Assembly: GCA_020638365.1 (NCBI GenBank)
Contig: JACKIQ010000001.1
Span: 496,001-560,000 of the forward strand
From: Rhodospirillales bacterium
GTDB lineage: Bacteria; Pseudomonadota; Alphaproteobacteria; Micavibrionales; Micavibrionaceae
Length of the DNA stretch: 64,000 nt
Direction of reading: 5' to 3'
Both the position numbers and the translations under genes were made by a program. This document shows positions 16,026 to 24,352 of this stretch, in pieces. Below the pieces are notes generated by a model. It did not search any database, was not told where the DNA came from, and saw only the letters and a list, made by a program, of their open reading frames with translations. Each line of letters begins with the position of its first letter. Position 1 is the stretch's first letter.

Positions 16026-16586
16026 TTATTCCTCTGACCCTTCCGGAGCTTCCGATCCTGATGTCGTTTCGCGGTTAGCCACGATTTCACTGACCTTCTT
16101 GTTGCGGCGGGCCGCAACGTGACGCGGGCTCTGAATTTTTTTCAGGGCATCGAAGGTTGCGTTGATCATACAGTAGGGATTGTTGGAGCCGATCGCCTTG
16201 GCGACGACATCCTGAATTCCCAGAGCTTCGAATACGGCGCGCATCGGCCCGCCTGCGATGATCCCGGTCCCTTGCGGCGCTGAGCGGAGGTGAACACGTC
16301 CGGCGCCTTCGGTACCGCTGACATCATGGTGCAGCGTGCGGCCTTCGCGAAGGGGGACGCGTATCATATTACGGCGCGCCGCTTCGGTCGCCTTGCGGAT
16401 CGCATCCGGAACTTCTTTTGCCTTGCCGTGACCGTGACCAACACGGCCCTTGCCGTCACCGACGATTACCAGAGCCGAAAAAGCGAAACGACGGCCGCCC
16501 TTGACGACTTTCGCCACCCGGTTAATACCGACGAGGCGCTCGACGATTTCCTGTTCTTCCTGTTGTTTTTCAGACACACGTGCCAT
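16026..16586 (-). CDS. rpsE: 30S ribosomal protein S5
   Basis: Small-subunit protein at the mRNA entry channel that affects decoding fidelity. The double-stranded RNA-binding-like domain (ERLVGINRVAKVVKGGRRFAF, then GKAKEVPDAIRKATEAARR) and the C-terminal GIQDVVAKAIGSNNPYCMINATFDAL are present. It is 186 residues, about 20 longer than E. coli, with a small acidic tail ending EAPEGSEE. A 23-base gap separates it from rplR. Confidence 0.98.
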   Translation of the reverse strand: MARVSEKQQEEQEIVERLVGINRVAKVVKGGRRFAFSALVIVGDGKGRVGHGHGKAKEVPDAIRKATEAARRNMIRVPLREGRTLHHDVSGTEGAGRVHLRSAPQGTGIIAGGPMRAVFEALGIQDVVAKAIGSNNPYCMINATFDALKKIQSPRHVAARRNKKVSEIVANRETTSGSEAPEGSEE

Positions 16587-16609
16587 TGTTCGTTAATTCC
16601 TTTTCTTTC

Positions 16610-17005
16610 CTAAAATTCCAGTCCGCCTTCGCGCGCAGCATCCGCAAGAGCCTTGACCCGCCCGTGATAGAGAAAGGGGCCGCGGTCAAATACGACCTTG
16701 CTGATTCCGGCTTTTTTCGCGCGCGCCGCTATGAGTTTGCCGACTTCACCGGCCGCGTCCTTGTTCGATCCGGATTTAAGCTTTTCCTTCAACTCCTTAT
16801 CAAGAGTCGATGCCGCCGCCAGCGTTACGCCCTTCAAATCGTCGATAATCTGGGCATATATCTGCTTGCCGGTCCGGTGGACAGAGAGGCGCGGACGGAT
16901 TTCGCGCTTGCTGTTCTGCGCGATATTAATACGCCGGATTTTATTGCGCGTGCGGAATGTACGGCGTCCGGTAGATGCGAGTTTTTTCGATGCTGCTTTG
17001 GCCAT
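16610..17005 (-). CDS. rplR: 50S ribosomal protein L18
   Basis: Binds 5S rRNA with L5. The 131-residue protein shows RRTFRTRNKIRRINIAQNSKREIRPRLSVHRT-type core segments, IYAQIIDDLKGVTLAAASTL, and the ending FDRGPFLYHGRVKALADAAREGGLEF typical of the family. A short Ala/Lys-rich arm (MAKAASKKLASTG) opens it. It sits 12 bases after rplF. Confidence 0.98.
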   Translation of the reverse strand: MAKAASKKLASTGRRTFRTRNKIRRINIAQNSKREIRPRLSVHRTGKQIYAQIIDDLKGVTLAAASTLDKELKEKLKSGSNKDAAGEVGKLIAARAKKAGISKVVFDRGPFLYHGRVKALADAAREGGLEF

Positions 17006-17017
17006 GACCCTTTAATC

Positions 17018-17578
17018 CTATTTCTTCTTGCCTTCCTTGAACGGGATGTATTCGCCCGTGTACCGTATGCCTTTTCCTTTATAGGGTTCGGGCTTTTTGA
17101 ATCCACGAATTTCGGCGGAAACCTGTCCGACGAGTTGCTTGTCGATCCCGCTGACAGTGATTTCCGTCTGCTTTTCTACGGCAACCTTGATACCAGCGGG
17201 AACCGTATAGCGAACCTCGTGCGAAAAGCCAAGGGTCATCACTATCGTCTGCCCTTGCAAGTTTGCCCTAAAACCAACCCCGTGGATTTCAAGCTTTTTT
17301 TCGTATCCATTTGTCACGCCAACAACCATGTTGTTCACAAGGGTGCGCATGGTCGGCCAGATCTGTTTGGCCATTGCGGTTTCCGTCCTGGGAACCAGAC
17401 GCACAACCTTGCCCTTTTTGCCGTTGTCCTGCTCTGCCTCCTCAATAGAGACGCCAATTTCTTCGTGCACATCAAGGTTCAGCTCCCCAAGCTTGCCTTT
17501 TACGCGCAGGGCCTGCCCCTGAAGCTGGACATCTACGCCCTCAGGAATTGCAACCGGGTTTTTACCAATTCGAGACAT
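17018..17578 (-). CDS. rplF: 50S ribosomal protein L6
   Basis: Large-subunit protein near the factor-binding centre. The 186 residues start MSRIGKNPVAIPEGV and include WPTMRTLVNNMVVGVTNGYEK and the C-terminal RGFKKPEPYKGKGIRYTGEYI, all diagnostic. The ATG two codons inside an upstream TTG has a GAGGA site at spacing 8, so it is the better start. An acidic insertion (EEAEQDNGKKGK) lies in the first domain. Confidence 0.98.
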   Translation of the reverse strand: MSRIGKNPVAIPEGVDVQLQGQALRVKGKLGELNLDVHEEIGVSIEEAEQDNGKKGKVVRLVPRTETAMAKQIWPTMRTLVNNMVVGVTNGYEKKLEIHGVGFRANLQGQTIVMTLGFSHEVRYTVPAGIKVAVEKQTEITVSGIDKQLVGQVSAEIRGFKKPEPYKGKGIRYTGEYIPFKEGKKK

Positions 17579-17623
17579 TTTCAAATTCCTCGTTCAAACT
17601 TCAGATTCAGCCAGCTTTTCTTC

Positions 17624-18022
17624 CTAGAAGACCCGGCACAGAATTTCTCCACCGACATTCGCCGCCCGTGCCTTATGATCCGGGAGAACACCCTGGGGTG
17701 TGGACACAACCAGAATGCCCAGCCCGTTATAAAAGCGGGGCATGTCCTTTACACTGGTGTACACACGACGACCGGGGGTCGAAACACGAGCAATCTCGCG
17801 AATAACGCCCTGACCTTCTGCATATTTCAGCTGGACTTCGATGGTTTTCTTGTTGTTCTCGTGCTCCCTGACCGTGTAGCCGCGGATAAAACCTTCGTCC
17901 TTCAACACATTGCACACATTTTCGTGCAAGCGTGAATGAGGACATTCCACCGTCTTGTGCCGAGCGTTCTGCGCGTTCCTGATGCGGGACAGCATATCTC
18001 CGAGGGGATCATTCATGCTCAT
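17624..18022 (-). CDS. rpsH: 30S ribosomal protein S8
   Basis: Primary 16S rRNA binder and, in E. coli, translational repressor of the spc operon. The 132-residue protein begins SMNDPLGDMLSRIRNAQ and ends with STPQGVLPDHKARAANVGGEILCRVF, matching the family. Normal length. It lies between rpsN and rplF in the standard order. No separate S8 operator was identified in the rplE leader. Confidence 0.98.
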   Translation of the reverse strand: MSMNDPLGDMLSRIRNAQNARHKTVECPHSRLHENVCNVLKDEGFIRGYTVREHENNKKTIEVQLKYAEGQGVIREIARVSTPGRRVYTSVKDMPRFYNGLGILVVSTPQGVLPDHKARAANVGGEILCRVF

Positions 18023-18039
18023 GTCTTCAATCCTTCTTC

Positions 18040-18345
18040 TTACCAGCTGGACTTCGTCACGCCGGGCAGCTTGCCCGTGGAAGCCAGATCTCGCAGGGCG
18101 ATGCGCGAGAGGTTAAACTTACGATAATGCCCGCGGGGACGCCCCGAAAGCTGGCACCGGTTGCGGATGCGCACCTTCGTCGAGTTGCGCGGCAGTTCAG
18201 CCAGCTTAAGCATCGCTTCAAAGCGTTCCTCAACCGGAAGATCGAGATCGCGAATCGCCGCTTTCAGCCTAGCGCGCTTCTTAGCAAGCTTTTTAACCAG
18301 CTTCCTGCGCTTCTTGTCTCTTTCAATCATGCAAACTTTTGCCAT
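18040..18345 (-). CDS. rpsN: 30S ribosomal protein S14
   Basis: The 101-residue, zinc-free long form of S14, with RLKAAIRDLDLPVEERFEAMLKLAELPRNS and the C-terminal RCQLSGRPRGHYRKFNLSRIALRDLA signature. The CxxC pairs of the short zinc form are absent. Position between rplE and rpsH is ancestral. It contributes to the small-subunit head. Confidence 0.98.
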   Translation of the reverse strand: MAKVCMIERDKKRRKLVKKLAKKRARLKAAIRDLDLPVEERFEAMLKLAELPRNSTKVRIRNRCQLSGRPRGHYRKFNLSRIALRDLASTGKLPGVTKSSW

Positions 18346-18400
18346 TTTTAGTCTCTCTGCTTGTTGTCCTGTTTATTAGGCTCTTTACCACTCTTATCTA

Positions 18401-18943
18401 TCAATTCCGGAAAGGCATCTTGAACCCGCGGAGCAGTTCCTTAGCCTCTTCGTCAGTTTTGGCCGTCGTGCACACGACGATATCCATTCCACGGATCTTA
18501 TCGACCTTGTCGTAGGTGATTTCCGGGAAAATAATGTGTTCCTTAATACCCAGCGCATAATTACCGCGCCCGTCAAAGCTTTTGCCATTTGTTCCGCGAA
18601 AATCGCGTACACGAGGCAGGGCAATCGTAACAAGACGGTCGAGGAACTCATACATCCTGTGGCCGCGCAAGGTGACCTTTACGCCGATGGTCTGGCCTTC
18701 GCGGATCTTGAAGGACGCATTCGATTTTTTTGCCTTGCAGATGACAGGTTTCTGCCCGGCGATCAGAGCAAGATCATTTAAGGCCTGTTCAACATGCTTG
18801 CGGTCCTGCGTCGCTTCGCCGATCCCCATGTTGATCACGATTTTATCAAGGCGCGGGCGCTGATGCCGGTTCTTGTAACCGTATTTGCCGTCCAACGCGG
18901 GCGCGATTTCCTTTTCGTATATTTCCTTGTAGCGCGGTTTCAT
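18401..18943 (-). CDS. rplE: 50S ribosomal protein L5
   Basis: 5S rRNA binder that contacts S13 in the intersubunit bridge. The 180 residues include PRLDKIVINMGIGEATQD, GQKPVICKAKKSNASFKIREG and MDIVVCTTAKTDEEAKELLRGFKMPF, all typical. Length is normal. It is separated from rpsN by 55 bases and from rplX by 21. Confidence 0.98.
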   Translation of the reverse strand: MKPRYKEIYEKEIAPALDGKYGYKNRHQRPRLDKIVINMGIGEATQDRKHVEQALNDLALIAGQKPVICKAKKSNASFKIREGQTIGVKVTLRGHRMYEFLDRLVTIALPRVRDFRGTNGKSFDGRGNYALGIKEHIIFPEITYDKVDKIRGMDIVVCTTAKTDEEAKELLRGFKMPFRN

Positions 18944-18964
18944 AGTTTTCTCGCTTTTCTATCC

Positions 18965-19288
18965 TTATTCTATCGTTTCGCCTGACTTCCGGGCTACGCG
19001 AACTTTTTTGCCATCCTTGAGCACCTTGAAGCCCACGCGGGTTGCCTTGTCCGATTTCGGGTCGAGAAGCGCCACGTTAGAGACGTGAATTGAGGCTTCT
19101 TTTTTCTCGATGCCGCCGCCGGAAAGCTGCGAAGGCTTGTTATGGCGGGTCACCATGTTCACGCCCTGTACAATGACGCGGTTTTCATCGGCCATCACCT
19201 TAAGGACTTCGCCTTTTGCTCCGCGATCCTTGCCGGTCAGCACAACGACCTTGTCGCCTTTTTTTACTTTTCTTGCGGGTCTGGTCAT
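18965..19288 (-). CDS. rplX: 50S ribosomal protein L24
   Basis: Assembly initiator of the large subunit. The KOW motif is seen in KKGDKVVVLTGKDRGAKGEVLKV, followed by RVIVQGVNMVTRHNKPS. It is 107 residues, normal length. Its start lies 2 bases from the rplN stop, so the two genes are tightly coupled. Confidence 0.98.
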   Translation of the reverse strand: MTRPARKVKKGDKVVVLTGKDRGAKGEVLKVMADENRVIVQGVNMVTRHNKPSQLSGGGIEKKEASIHVSNVALLDPKSDKATRVGFKVLKDGKKVRVARKSGETIE

Positions 19289-19290
19289 GT

Positions 19291-19659
19291 TCAGAGCACC
19301 TCCGAGGCCAGGGAAATGATTTTCATGTAACCGGCCGCACGCAATTCGCGGGTCACGGGGCCAAAAATACGGGTCCCGATCGGTTCGCCGTTATTGTTAA
19401 TCAGTACGCAGGCATTGCCATCAAAGCGGATTTTTTCACCGTAGCGACGCTTGAGGCCGAACTTCGTACGGACGATGACGGCGCGGCGGACCTCACCTTT
19501 CTTGACGCGGCCCCTTGGGATCGCGTCCTTTATGGATACGACGACCACGTCGCCAATATTCGCAGTCCGGCGGTGAGAGCCGCCCAAGACCTTGATACAC
19601 TGGACCTCACGGGCGCCACTGTTATCGGCTACAGCCATACGGGATTGCATCTGTATCAT
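19291..19659 (-). CDS. rplN: 50S ribosomal protein L14
   Basis: Subunit-interface protein. The 122 residues start MIQMQSRMAVADNSGAREVQCI and include GRVKKGEVRRAVIVRT and the ending FGPVTRELRAAGYMKIISLASEVL. Standard length without extension. It starts 2 bases after rpsQ, in the usual rpsQ-rplN-rplX order. Confidence 0.98.
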   Translation of the reverse strand: MIQMQSRMAVADNSGAREVQCIKVLGGSHRRTANIGDVVVVSIKDAIPRGRVKKGEVRRAVIVRTKFGLKRRYGEKIRFDGNACVLINNNGEPIGTRIFGPVTRELRAAGYMKIISLASEVL

Positions 19660-19661
19660 TA

Positions 19662-20069
19662 TCAGGCATCCTTCTTCGCTTTAGATTTCTTTTCTGCCGC
19701 GGGTTTTTTAGCCTTGGGCTTTTTCTCTTCCGCCTTGCCTGCTGCTGCTGCGGGCTTGGGCTCCGCCTTGCCCTTTGCCGGCGCATTTTTTGCGGTCAGC
19801 TTGCGTTTTTCATTGTTGGTCGGCGGAATTGATTCCTTTCCGTCCCTCAGAACCGCCCAGCGCTTCGTTTTTGAGATCGGGCGGCATTCGATGATCTGGA
19901 CACGCTCTCCATCCTGACAGCTGTTGCTTTCATCATGCGCCGTGAATTTCTGCGTGCTCTTAATGTATTTCTTGTAAACAGGGTGCATATAGCGACGCTC
20001 AACCAGAACCGTGACGGTCTTGTTAGTCTTCGTGCTTATTACATTTCCCTCAAGTATGCGGCGTGGCAT
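19662..20069 (-). CDS. rpsQ: 30S ribosomal protein S17 with Ala/Lys-rich tail
   Basis: 16S rRNA-binding OB-fold protein. The core MPRRILEGNVISTKTNKTVTVLVERR through GERVQIIECRPISKTKRW covers about residues 1-80. The remaining 55 residues form a low-complexity Lys/Ala/Pro tail (EKKPKAKKPAAEKKSKAKKDA at the end) that standard S17 (about 84 residues) lacks. The tail reads in frame with no sign of frameshift. Confidence 0.96.
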   Translation of the reverse strand: MPRRILEGNVISTKTNKTVTVLVERRYMHPVYKKYIKSTQKFTAHDESNSCQDGERVQIIECRPISKTKRWAVLRDGKESIPPTNNEKRKLTAKNAPAKGKAEPKPAAAAGKAEEKKPKAKKPAAEKKSKAKKDA

Positions 20070-20084
20070 CTTTCCTTGCTCCTC

Positions 20085-20360
20085 TTATGCGGCGGTCTTG
20101 GCCTTGGTCTTTTTCGGTGCGGCCTTTTTCTCGGCTTTCTTAGCCTTGGCGGGTTTGGCCTGTGCGGTTTCACCGCGCTTTCTCGCGCCCAGTTCGGTCT
20201 TCACACGCGCAATCGTCCGGCGGGTATTGCGGATCTGAGCCGTGTTTTCAAGCGTTCCCTGAGACTTCTGGAAGCGAGCATTGAGTTGAGCCTTGCGCAG
20301 ATCAAGCAGAATCTTCTTCAACTCGTCGTCGGTTTTGGTGCGGATATCTTCGGAGTTCAT
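20085..20360 (-). CDS. rpmC: 50S ribosomal protein L29 with Lys/Ala-rich tail
   Basis: Exit-tunnel protein near the docking site for trigger factor and SRP. The core NSEDIRTKTDDELKKILLDLRKAQLNARFQ to IARVKTELGARKRG is typical. At 91 residues it is about 28 longer than usual because of a C-terminal tail (AKPAKAKKAEKKAAPKKTKAK). Whether this tail affects nascent-chain factors is unknown. It starts 3 bases after rplP. Confidence 0.96.
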   Translation of the reverse strand: MNSEDIRTKTDDELKKILLDLRKAQLNARFQKSQGTLENTAQIRNTRRTIARVKTELGARKRGETAQAKPAKAKKAEKKAAPKKTKAKTAA

Positions 20361-20363
20361 GAC

Positions 20364-20786
20364 TTACTTCTCCTCTGCGCCGACACGGGCGACAAACTTG
20401 GTCTTGATGGGCAGCTTGGCGGCCGCAAGAGCGAGCGCTTCACGGGCCAGTTCACGCGGAACACCGTCCAGTTCGAACATGATGCGGCCGGGTTTTACGC
20501 GGCACGCCCAGAATTCGACAGATCCTTTTCCCTTGCCCTGGCGTACTTCAAGAGGCTTCTTGGAGACCGGGACGTCGGGAAAAACACGGATCCAGAGCTT
20601 GCCCTGACGTTTCAGGTGACGGGTAATGGTTCTACGCGCCGCTTCAATCTGACGGGCGGTAATCCGCTCAGGCTGAAGGGCCTTGAGACCGTATTCACCG
20701 AAAGCCAGAGAGGACCCGCCCTTGGCGTTGCCGTGGATACGACCCTTGAACTGCTTGCGGTATTTAAATTTCTTCGGGCTTAACAT
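20364..20786 (-). CDS. rplP: 50S ribosomal protein L16
   Basis: Large-subunit protein near the A site. The 140 residues start MLSPKKFKYRKQFKGRIHGNAKGG and contain RQIEAARRTITRHLKRQGKLWIRVFPDVPVSKKP, the family hallmark. Length normal. It is separated from rpsC by an unusual 288-base gap, while in most bacteria rpsC and rplP nearly touch. Confidence 0.98.
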   Translation of the reverse strand: MLSPKKFKYRKQFKGRIHGNAKGGSSLAFGEYGLKALQPERITARQIEAARRTITRHLKRQGKLWIRVFPDVPVSKKPLEVRQGKGKGSVEFWACRVKPGRIMFELDGVPRELAREALALAAAKLPIKTKFVARVGAEEK

Positions 20787-21074
20787 GTCTTGCTTCTCTG
20801 CCTTGCTTTAAACTTTGCCTTAACTTTTCAAACCTAAACTTCTTGCCGCTTTTCAGCCTGCCTCCCTTGCACGGGCCAAAATACAGCATAAAAAAACTTC
20901 ACTCACATGGACTTTTGATTCTCCCGAACCCTAGTCTCCATATGCTGACTGTATTTCCGGCCGCTTTCGCAAATCCGGCGGAACCTTATCCTATTTCCCA
21001 TTCAAAATCCAGCATTATTGTGCAGATTTTCAGGGATTTTTAGCTGAACTCCATTGAGGCCGTTTTACCAGCCT
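20787..21074. other. Unexplained 288-base gap between rpsC and rplP
   Basis: I see no convincing promoter, terminator or gene. Minus-strand micro-frames (MLDFEWEIG, METRVRENQKSM) lack clear ribosome sites. The stretch may be an eroded insertion or a regulatory leader for rplP onward. Confidence 0.4.
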
Positions 21075-21758
21075 TTACGTGATCTCTCCGGCTTTGCTGT
21101 CCCCGGATCTTTTATCACGGGCAAGCGGATCGTGATCCATGATTTCGCCCTTGTAGATCCAGACCTTTACACCAATAATCCCGTAAGTCGTCAGCGCTTC
21201 GGCCGTGCCGTAGTCGATGTCCGCACGCAGGGTATGCAGAGGTACGCGTCCCTCGCGGTACCATTCCATACGAGCGATGTCGGCACCACCGAGACGACCA
21301 GAGACGTTTATCCGAATCCCCTGACCGCCAAAACGCAAAGCATTCTGCACGGCCCGTTTCATGGCGCGACGGAAGGACACGCGGCGTTCGAGCTGCTGGG
21401 CGACACCTTCAGCAACCAGCTGTGCGTCGATTTCGGGCTTGCGGATTTCGACGATGTTCAGGCTGACATCTCCGCCCGCGCGCTGAGACAGGTTGCGGCG
21501 CAGCTTTTCGATGTCGGCCCCTTTCTTGCCGATAATAACGCCCGGACGAGCTGTGTGAACAGTAATCTTCGTGAGCTTAGCAGCGCGTTCGATAATGACC
21601 TTGCTGACTCCGGCGGGCTTAAGATGCTCCATAATATATTCACGGAGCTTGAGGTCCTCGATCAGCTTGTCCGCATAGTCGCGTCCCGCGTACCAACGGG
21701 AGTCCCATGTGCGGTTGATGCCGACCCGAAGGCCTATCGGATTAACTTTCTGTCCCAT
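21075..21758 (-). CDS. rpsC: 30S ribosomal protein S3
   Basis: Part of the mRNA entry helicase. The 227 residues start MGQKVNPIGLRVGINRTWDSRWYAG, carry the KH-domain loop ARPGVIIGKKGADIEKLR, and end in RTYGIIGVKVWIYKGEIMDHD-type sequence. Length is normal. It lies 3 bases after rplV and is followed by the gap before rplP. Confidence 0.98.
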   Translation of the reverse strand: MGQKVNPIGLRVGINRTWDSRWYAGRDYADKLIEDLKLREYIMEHLKPAGVSKVIIERAAKLTKITVHTARPGVIIGKKGADIEKLRRNLSQRAGGDVSLNIVEIRKPEIDAQLVAEGVAQQLERRVSFRRAMKRAVQNALRFGGQGIRINVSGRLGGADIARMEWYREGRVPLHTLRADIDYGTAEALTTYGIIGVKVWIYKGEIMDHDPLARDKRSGDSKAGEIT

Positions 21759-21761
21759 AAA

Positions 21762-22142
21762 TTATTCCTCGTCTGCTGCTTCTTTAAGAATGATGGTCAT
21801 ATTGCTGATCGGCTTCACTATGCGTGCGCCGCGGCCTTTCGCTCTGGCCCGAAAACGCTTCATGATTACGGACTTGCCGACGTGGGCTTCGGCCACAACG
21901 AGCCTGTCCGCATCCAGATTGTGGTTGTTCACCGCGTTGGCCACAGCCGCTTGCAGAAGCTTGCGAACGTTTTCAGCCACACGTTTTTTAGAAAATTCGA
22001 GGTCGATCAGTGCTGTCGCAGCGCTCTTGCCACGGATCGTCTGTGCCACCAGATTGAGTTTCTGGGGGCTGATTCTGATATACTTCGCCGATGCCTTCGC
22101 CTCGTTTTCCTTTATCCTTTTCGGATTAGAAGATTGTCCCAT
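21762..22142 (-). CDS. rplV: 50S ribosomal protein L22
   Basis: Its beta-hairpin lines the exit tunnel. The conserved AKYIRISPQKLNLVAQTIRGKSA and the C-terminal HVGKSVIMKRFRARAKGRGARI hairpin are present. It is 126 residues, slightly longer than E. coli because of a polar N-terminal arm (GQSSNPKRIKENEAKAS). Confidence 0.98.
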   Translation of the reverse strand: MGQSSNPKRIKENEAKASAKYIRISPQKLNLVAQTIRGKSAATALIDLEFSKKRVAENVRKLLQAAVANAVNNHNLDADRLVVAEAHVGKSVIMKRFRARAKGRGARIVKPISNMTIILKEAADEE

Positions 22143-22175
22143 TTTCGACTTCCTTTTTTCTCTGGCGCTGTCTTA

Positions 22176-22454
22176 TCAGCCCTTCTTGGCTTTCTTGTCC
22201 GCTCCGTGACCGCTGTAGGTCCGGGTAGGAGCAAATTCGCCGAGTTTATGACCGATCATCTGGTCCGTCACCAGGACGGGGATGAATTTCTTGCCGTTGT
22301 GCACACCGAACGTCAGGCCTACCATGTTCGGCAGGATCGTCGAACGGCGCGACCAAGTTTTTATTACCGCGTTTTTTCCACTTTCGCGCGCTTCCTCAAT
22401 TTTCTTGAGAAGGCTTCTTTCGATAAACGGACCTTTCCAAACACTGCGTGTCAT
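22176..22454 (-). CDS. rpsS: 30S ribosomal protein S19
   Basis: Small-subunit head protein that complexes with S13. The 92 residues start MTRSVWKGPFIERSLLKK and contain SRRSTILPNMVGLTFGVHNGKKFIPV and MIGHKLGEFAPTRTYSGH, all diagnostic. Normal length. It sits 22 bases after rplB. Confidence 0.98.
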   Translation of the reverse strand: MTRSVWKGPFIERSLLKKIEEARESGKNAVIKTWSRRSTILPNMVGLTFGVHNGKKFIPVLVTDQMIGHKLGEFAPTRTYSGHGADKKAKKG

Positions 22455-22476
22455 TGTTTTTATGCTCCTTTAGCTC

Positions 22477-23307
22477 TTATTTCTTCTTACGGCGGCGGAT
22501 GATGGACTTATTGGTCCATTTCGCCTTTTTACGTGTTTTGTAGCCCTTGGTTGGCTTACCCCACGGCGTGACCGGGTGACGTCCACCGGAGGTCCGGCCT
22601 TCACCACCGCCATGCGGGTGATCGACGGGGTTCATGGCTACGCCGCGGACGGACGGGCGGCGGCCCTTCCAACGGCCCCGACCGGCCTTTCCATCGTTCG
22701 TGTTCATGTGGTCTGGGTTGGATACCGCGCCCACCGTGGCGATACAGTCACCGGGAACAACCCGAAGTTCGCCCGAAGCCAGACGGATCTGGGCATAACC
22801 CTGATCCCGGCCGACGAGTTGAGCGAACGTCCCGGCAGAGCGGATCATCTGTGCGCCTTTTCCGGGCTTCATTTCGATGTTGTGGATGATCGTACCAACC
22901 GGCATATTTTTGAGCGGCATCGCGTTACCGGGCTTGATATCGACTTTCTCGCCGGCAATCACCTTGTCACCGACAGCCAGACGCTGGGGCGCCAGAATGT
23001 AGCGCTTTTCGCCGTCCTTGTATTCGATCAGAGCGATGAAGGCCGTACGGTTCGGGTCGTATTCCAGACGAACGACTGTGCCTTCGACATCCCACTTGTT
23101 GCGCTTCCAGTCAATGAGGCGGTAGCGCTGCTTGTGCCCCCCCCCGATGTGGCGGGTCGTAATGCGGCCGTGGTTGTTCCTTCCGCCGGATTTTTTCTTT
23201 CCCTCAGTCAGGGTTTTTTCCGGACCGCCTTTCCAGAGATCCTTTCGATCCACCTGTACCAGCTGGCGCTGGCTAGGGGTCGTGGGGTTGTATTTTTTCA
23301 ATGCCAT
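22477..23307 (-). CDS. rplB: 50S ribosomal protein L2
   Basis: Core protein of the peptidyl-transferase region. The 276 residues start MALKKYNPTTPSQRQLV and carry GRNNHGRITTRHIGGGHKQRYRLIDWKR and the highly conserved RGVAMNPVDHPHGGGEGRTSGG with its essential His. Normal length. A 74-base gap precedes it after rplW, without a clear signal. Confidence 0.98.
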   Translation of the reverse strand: MALKKYNPTTPSQRQLVQVDRKDLWKGGPEKTLTEGKKKSGGRNNHGRITTRHIGGGHKQRYRLIDWKRNKWDVEGTVVRLEYDPNRTAFIALIEYKDGEKRYILAPQRLAVGDKVIAGEKVDIKPGNAMPLKNMPVGTIIHNIEMKPGKGAQMIRSAGTFAQLVGRDQGYAQIRLASGELRVVPGDCIATVGAVSNPDHMNTNDGKAGRGRWKGRRPSVRGVAMNPVDHPHGGGEGRTSGGRHPVTPWGKPTKGYKTRKKAKWTNKSIIRRRKKK

Positions 23308-23381
23308 TGTCTTCTTCCCTTTTATTCATCCCTTATCGGCGGATCACCATAGTTGACACATTTCTTCAAACCTAAAATGCG

Positions 23382-23696
23382 TTAAATTCCTGTTCCCGTG
23401 TCGATCGTCTGACCGGATTCCAAGGTCACAACCGCTTTTTTGAAATCGCCGCGGCGGCCCTTTTGACCGCGAAAGCGCTTGGTCTTGCCCTTCTGGATCA
23501 GAGTATTAACCGCCTTGACCTTTACTCCGAAAAGGGTCTCCACCGCCTCCTTGATGCGAGGCTTGGTTGCCTCCAGAGGAACCTTAAAGGTGACCTGCGC
23601 GTTGGCGCTTCCCATCGTCGCTTTTTCGGTGACGTGGGGCGTGCGAATGATTTCGTACATCCATTCCGCCGCTTCTGCCTTTTTTGCCTTTGCCAT
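23382..23696 (-). CDS. rplW: 50S ribosomal protein L23
   Basis: Exit-site protein that recruits trigger factor and SRP. The 104-residue protein has MYEIIRTPHVTEKATM near the start, VTFKVPLEATKPRIKEAVETLFGVKVKAVNTL, and the KTKRFRGQKGRRGDFKKA loop. The trigger-factor-binding acidic residue region (in VETLFGV) looks standard. It starts 26 bases after rplD. Confidence 0.98.
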   Translation of the reverse strand: MAKAKKAEAAEWMYEIIRTPHVTEKATMGSANAQVTFKVPLEATKPRIKEAVETLFGVKVKAVNTLIQKGKTKRFRGQKGRRGDFKKAVVTLESGQTIDTGTGI

Positions 23697-23722
23697 CGTT
23701 TTAATCCTTCTTAAAAATCCGC

Positions 23723-24349
23723 TTATGCGCTTTTCAGTTTTTCGGTCAAGTCGTTGACCGCTTCCTTCGTCAGGACGAGCGTGTCACGACGCAGAATGTC
23801 ATAAACATTCGTGCCTTGCGTGGTCAGAACGTCGATACGCGGAATGTTCGCCGTTGCGCGGGCGAAGTTCGCGTCGATTTCGCTGCCGCCAATGATGACC
23901 GCAGAGTCCAAACCCAGCTTGCTTAAAGCCGCGGCCATGGGCTTGGTCTTGTGTTCTTTCGCCTTGGCTTCATCAAGGATAACAATCTTGCCTTCAGCCG
24001 CCTTGGCCGAAAGGGCGATTTTCAGGGCCATCTTGCGGATTTTCTTGGGCAGATCGAACGCATGGGAACGTACATGAGGACCAAAAACGACTCCGCCTCC
24101 CCGGTCCTGAGGTCTCTTGAGGTCGCCCGCGCGTGCGCGGCCTGTGCCTTTCTGTCTCCAGGGTTTAGCCCCGGTTCCAACTATTTCCGCGCGGCCTTTT
24201 ACCTTGTGCGTTCCGCTTCTGCGTTTCGCGAGCTGGTAGTTCACCATACGGTGCAGGATATCCTGCCGGACTTCCACACCGAAAACACTTTCGTCAAGGG
24301 TAATTTCCCCGACTTTCTTGTTTTCAAGATTCTTTACTTCGAGTTTCAT
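23723..24349 (-). CDS. rplD: 50S ribosomal protein L4
   Basis: Tunnel-constriction protein and, in E. coli, regulator of the S10 operon. The 208 residues include KPWRQKGTGRARAGDLKRPQDRGGGVVFGP, the extended tunnel loop, and DVLTTQGTNVYDILRRDTLVLTKEAV at the C-terminus. Normal length. It starts 3 bases after rplC. Confidence 0.98.
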   Translation of the reverse strand: MKLEVKNLENKKVGEITLDESVFGVEVRQDILHRMVNYQLAKRRSGTHKVKGRAEIVGTGAKPWRQKGTGRARAGDLKRPQDRGGGVVFGPHVRSHAFDLPKKIRKMALKIALSAKAAEGKIVILDEAKAKEHKTKPMAAALSKLGLDSAVIIGGSEIDANFARATANIPRIDVLTTQGTNVYDILRRDTLVLTKEAVNDLTEKLKSA

Positions 24350-24352
24350 GGC

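Noticed and set aside
16580..17935. 451-codon plus-strand frame opposite rplR-rplF-rpsH
   Set aside because: Shadow of three well-supported genes; no ribosome site or family motif.
21054..22502. 482-codon plus-strand frame opposite rpsC-rplV-rpsS
   Set aside because: It spans three ribosomal genes on the other strand and their gaps; composition and lack of motifs show it is a shadow.
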